Shown: positions 5,788-8,387 of the stretch, one piece after another
Layout of the letters: each line of letters begins with the position of its first letter
How positions within the stretch are numbered: position 1 is the stretch's first letter
NCBI GenBank assembly: GCA_902795955.1
Contig: CADBNJ010000052.1
Span: forward strand, 1-8,387
Length of the DNA: 8,387 nt
Direction of reading: 5' to 3'
Source: Oscillospiraceae bacterium
GTDB lineage: Bacteria > Bacillota > Clostridia > Saccharofermentanales > Saccharofermentanaceae
The notes under the pieces: model-generated
Told to the model about the DNA's origin: nothing
The model's database searches: none
Seen by the model: only the letters and a program-made list of their open reading frames with translations
Translations under genes and position numbers: made by a program

Positions 5788-8226
5788 ATGATATCTGAAT
5801 ATATTGTCAACAAGATTGACGAGGCATTACAGCTCGAATGGATCAAGGTCCATTACCAGCCGGTTATACGTTCACTCACGGGTGAGCTGTGTGGTTTTGA
5901 GTCGCTTGCAAGGTGGGAAGACCCTCAGTTAGGCAGATTAGCTCCCGACAAGTTCATAGGTGCGCTGGAAGACTGTAAGCAGATCTATAAGCTGGACTGC
6001 TATATGGTCGATAAGGTCTGCCGCGACATTCACGACAGGTTTGATGCCGGCCTGGAGATGGTTCCCGTATCGATCAATTTCTCCAGACTTGACTTTCTCA
6101 TCTGCGACATGCTCGACATAGTCGAGAAGGCAGTGGAGAAGTATGATATCCCGCGCGACTACATTCACATAGAGATCACTGAGAGTATGGTCGTGTCAGA
6201 CGGCGAACTGATGCGAAGGATCATTGACAGGTTCAGGGATAAGGGATACGGAATCTGGATGGATGATTTCGGAAGCGGATATTCATCGCTCAACCTTCTG
6301 AAGGATTTCAGCTTTGACGTGCTCAAGATGGACATGAAGTTCCTGTCTTCATTCAACGTCAAGTCCAAGTCGATCATGAGATCGGTCGTCAACATGGCTA
6401 AGGACATCGGTATCATGACGCTGGCTGAGGGCGTTGAGACGATCGAGGAAGCGGATTTCCTCAAGGAGATAGGATGCGGAAGGCTTCAGGGATATTATTT
6501 CGGCAAGCCGGAACCGTTGGATGTTGTTTTCGAGCATCTGAAGGAGAAGGGGATCAAGACTGAGGGAAGAAGATGGCACCATTTCTACGATATCGCGGGA
6601 TTCAATGTAAGGGCTACGGATACGCCGCTTGAGATACTGGAGTATGACGGGGCTGATTTCAAGACGCTCTACATGAATGATGCCTATAAGCTTCAGATAT
6701 TTGACAATCTTCCGGATCTGGAGGAAGCCGACAGGAGGATATACCGGACAGGGTCTCCGCTCGTTCCCAAGTATCATGAGTTCGCTGCGGCGATGTCGAA
6801 GTCCAAGAAGCCGGAGACGTTCTATTACACCGGCAACAGCAATTATCTGTGCTTCAGCGGCCGTGAGATCGCCGAGCAGGACGGGCATTGCCTGTACAAA
6901 GGTTCCATCCTGAACATTACCATCGACCGCAACCAGATCAAGCGTGATGACATGGAGATAAAGCTGCGTGAGCTTAATCATTTGTTCGCAGTTGTTCTCC
7001 TGTTCAATCCCGAGAATAATTTTGTAACTCCGCTGATCGGCAAGTTTAAGCTGTACAGAGGTCCGGAGCGGGTCGACATGAAGACGTCGACGATGATGAT
7101 GGCAAATACCGTAATACATCCCGGTGACCGTGAACGTTATCTTCAGTTCATGGATTCACAGACATTCATCGACAGGATCAAGATGACAGGCACGGGTATT
7201 ATCGAGGATGCCTTCAGATTCAAGAACGATGACGGCAATTACTGGTGGGCGCTCGTATCGCTCATGATGCTGTCTGGTCCGTCGGGCAATGAGTTCCTGT
7301 ACTGCGTTAAGCCGCTGATGAAGGATTCGTCAACAACGATCCTTGATTACGGGGCAAATGCAGTTTCTTCATCCTCGGATTATGATGAGTATTCGCTGCT
7401 GTGGTATAACTTTGTCTGGAATTCCACGGTCAAGTTCTACTGGAAAGGCAAGGACAGGAGATACAGAGGTGTCAGCAAGGCGTTCCTCGATTATTTCGGG
7501 CTTGAGACAGATGCGGATATAATCGGCAAGACCGGAGAAGAGATGAAGTGGCATATGAACGAGAGGTTCTATGTCGAGGAGGAGGACGGCATTATCAGAT
7601 ACGGTAATATTGTCCACAATTCGCATTGTCAGTGCCTGATAGATGGAGTCATTCACAACACGGTCAGTTCGAAGCTTCCCGTGTATAAGAACGGCGAGAT
7701 AGTCGGCCTTATGGGGTATATCATCGATGTGGATGAGGAACGTGAGCGTGTCGGTGCGGAAAGCACCGAAGAAACAAATTTTGATCCCGTTACCGGCGTA
7801 ATGAATGCAGGAATGTTCTATTACACATACCTTGAGTATATCGCCAAACGCAACGACTTCGGAAGAAAGTTCGGAGTTATCCTTCTTAAGAATACTAAGC
7901 ATGCCAGGATCGTGGAATCATACGGCAGATCCTTTGCCGACAGTGTATTGCAGTCGATGGCTGACAGTATCCTCGGAGTCGTTAAGACATCCTCGGCCGT
8001 AGCACGAACCAAAGAATCGTATTTCGCCGTTATGAAGTTCGCGGATTCCATTGAGGAACTGGAGGAACTCGCGGAGAAGCTGAAGGAGAAGGTCGAGGAA
8101 GTCATAACGGTCGAAGGTAAAAGTGTTACGATCAAAATCGCGACAGCCGTGCGTTTCTGTGATGAATATGAGGGCGTTGAAGAGAAGATGTACGAGAATG
8201 CCCTGGATGAGTTGCGAAGATTGTAA
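5788..8226 (+). CDS. c-di-GMP signalling protein: EAL phosphodiesterase, PAS-like modules, degenerate GGDEF
   Basis: An 812-residue soluble protein with no membrane segment. Residues 1-250 are an EAL domain that should hydrolyse cyclic di-GMP to pGpG. The signature is ESL (38-40), and all expected catalytic or metal residues are present: Glu38, Asn97, Glu129, Glu132, Asp159-Asp160 (DDFGSG), Lys180, Glu214 and Glu217 (AEGVET) and Gln234. Residues 272-380, 397-512 and 545-650 look like PAS modules. The second has HPGDR (444-448) and DDGNYWW (481-487), typical of PAS_3; the third, ending GEIVGLMGYIIDV, is the clearest and the first the weakest. Residues 664-812 are a GGDEF fold with DPVTGVMN (666-673), but the active motif is replaced by TKESYF (741-746) and the metal-binding Asp region by LLKNTKH (699-705), so no cyclase activity is expected. 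The ATG at 5788 has GGAG 6 bases upstream. Input signals are unknown; the C-terminal modules probably regulate the EAL domain (inference). Confidence 0.94.
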   Translation: MISEYIVNKIDEALQLEWIKVHYQPVIRSLTGELCGFESLARWEDPQLGRLAPDKFIGALEDCKQIYKLDCYMVDKVCRDIHDRFDAGLEMVPVSINFSRLDFLICDMLDIVEKAVEKYDIPRDYIHIEITESMVVSDGELMRRIIDRFRDKGYGIWMDDFGSGYSSLNLLKDFSFDVLKMDMKFLSSFNVKSKSIMRSVVNMAKDIGIMTLAEGVETIEEADFLKEIGCGRLQGYYFGKPEPLDVVFEHLKEKGIKTEGRRWHHFYDIAGFNVRATDTPLEILEYDGADFKTLYMNDAYKLQIFDNLPDLEEADRRIYRTGSPLVPKYHEFAAAMSKSKKPETFYYTGNSNYLCFSGREIAEQDGHCLYKGSILNITIDRNQIKRDDMEIKLRELNHLFAVVLLFNPENNFVTPLIGKFKLYRGPERVDMKTSTMMMANTVIHPGDRERYLQFMDSQTFIDRIKMTGTGIIEDAFRFKNDDGNYWWALVSLMMLSGPSGNEFLYCVKPLMKDSSTTILDYGANAVSSSSDYDEYSLLWYNFVWNSTVKFYWKGKDRRYRGVSKAFLDYFGLETDADIIGKTGEEMKWHMNERFYVEEEDGIIRYGNIVHNSHCQCLIDGVIHNTVSSKLPVYKNGEIVGLMGYIIDVDEERERVGAESTEETNFDPVTGVMNAGMFYYTYLEYIAKRNDFGRKFGVILLKNTKHARIVESYGRSFADSVLQSMADSILGVVKTSSAVARTKESYFAVMKFADSIEELEELAEKLKEKVEEVITVEGKSVTIKIATAVRFCDEYEGVEEKMYENALDELRRL

Positions 8227-8247
8227 GGCCGTTTGATAATTTGATAC

Positions 8248-8276
8248 TTGCATAATTGCTTAAGTTGATATATCAT
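8248..8276 (+). promoter_or_regulatory. Putative promoter of the tRNA-Pro gene
   Basis: TTGCAT (8248-8253), a 17-base spacer and TATCAT (8271-8276, 5 of 6 to consensus) would start transcription near 8283, about 20 bases before the mature tRNA. The -10 sits in a perfect 10-base palindrome, TGATATATCA (8266-8275). The gap between the EAL stop and the tRNA (8227-8301) holds no terminator that I can see. Confidence 0.45.
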
Positions 8277-8301
8277 AATTTAGCTTGTAAAGAACGCTCC
8301 T

Positions 8302-8377
8302 CGGGGTGTGGCTCAGGTGGTAGAGTGCTTGCTTCGGGAGCAAGAGGCCGCGAGTTCGAGTCTCGCCACTCCGACCA
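8302..8377 (+). tRNA. tRNA-Pro, anticodon CGG
   Basis: A complete 76-base cloverleaf reading the proline codon CCG. The acceptor stem pairs CGGGGTG (8302-8308) with CACTCCG (8367-8373) with one G-T pair, followed by discriminator A and an encoded CCA (8375-8377). The D stem is GCTC with GAGT. The anticodon stem is CTTGC/GCAAG (8328-8332, 8340-8344) around loop TTCGGGA, with the anticodon at 8335-8337 and G37 as expected for tRNA-Pro. The T stem is GCGAG/CTCGC with loop TTCGAGT. The C1-G72 start is also typical of bacterial tRNA-Pro. Confidence 0.97.
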
Positions 8378-8387
8378 ATTTCTTTAC

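Noticed and set aside
6349..7119. Open frame of about 256 codons antisense to the EAL gene
   Set aside because: It lies opposite strongly conserved EAL and PAS coding sequence, and its product has no recognisable domain and an odd composition, so it is a shadow.
8378..8387. T-rich end after the tRNA as a terminator
   Set aside because: No GC-rich hairpin precedes it other than the tRNA itself, and the window ends there, so it cannot be judged.

Overview
The window looks like a chromosomal segment from a clostridial Firmicute, most likely of the Lachnospiraceae type. The reasons are strong AGGAGG-type ribosome binding sites, a large secreted protein that combines Ig-like 'YTG' repeats with choline-binding-type cell-wall repeats, a short DtxR-like metalloregulator, and an EAL/PAS signalling protein. 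The assignment is by protein style only; no marker gene fixes the genus.

Layout: positions 1-106 hold the last 34 codons of a plus-strand gene of unknown identity. It runs tail-to-tail, with an 11-base overlap, into a minus-strand block of three genes. In transcription order these are a MATE-family efflux transporter (5691 to 4321), a 1244-residue secreted cell-surface protein (4254 to 520) and a DtxR/IdeR-type metal-dependent repressor (458 to 96). Gaps of 66 and 61 bases and the absence of recognisable terminators allow, but do not prove, co-transcription. On the plus strand, facing away from the MATE gene, lies an 812-residue c-di-GMP signalling protein (5788-8226). It has an intact N-terminal EAL phosphodiesterase domain, PAS-like sensor modules and a degenerate C-terminal GGDEF domain. 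The window closes with a complete tRNA-Pro(CGG) gene with encoded CCA (8302-8377).

The most informative regulatory region is 5692-5787, where two sigma-A-like promoters lie face to face on the same 30 bases and drive the MATE and EAL genes in opposite directions. A second is the 61-base gap before the repressor gene, which carries a sequence resembling an iron box. Shine-Dalgarno placement moves the starts of two genes inward from their longest open frames: ATG at 458 for the repressor and ATG at 4254 for the surface protein.

No phage, insertion sequence, CRISPR array or defence system was seen. The items most worth follow-up are the modular surface protein, whose N-terminal 400 residues I cannot assign, the unusual EAL-first domain order, and the shared divergent promoter. 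No stretch over 300 bases lacks a gene.
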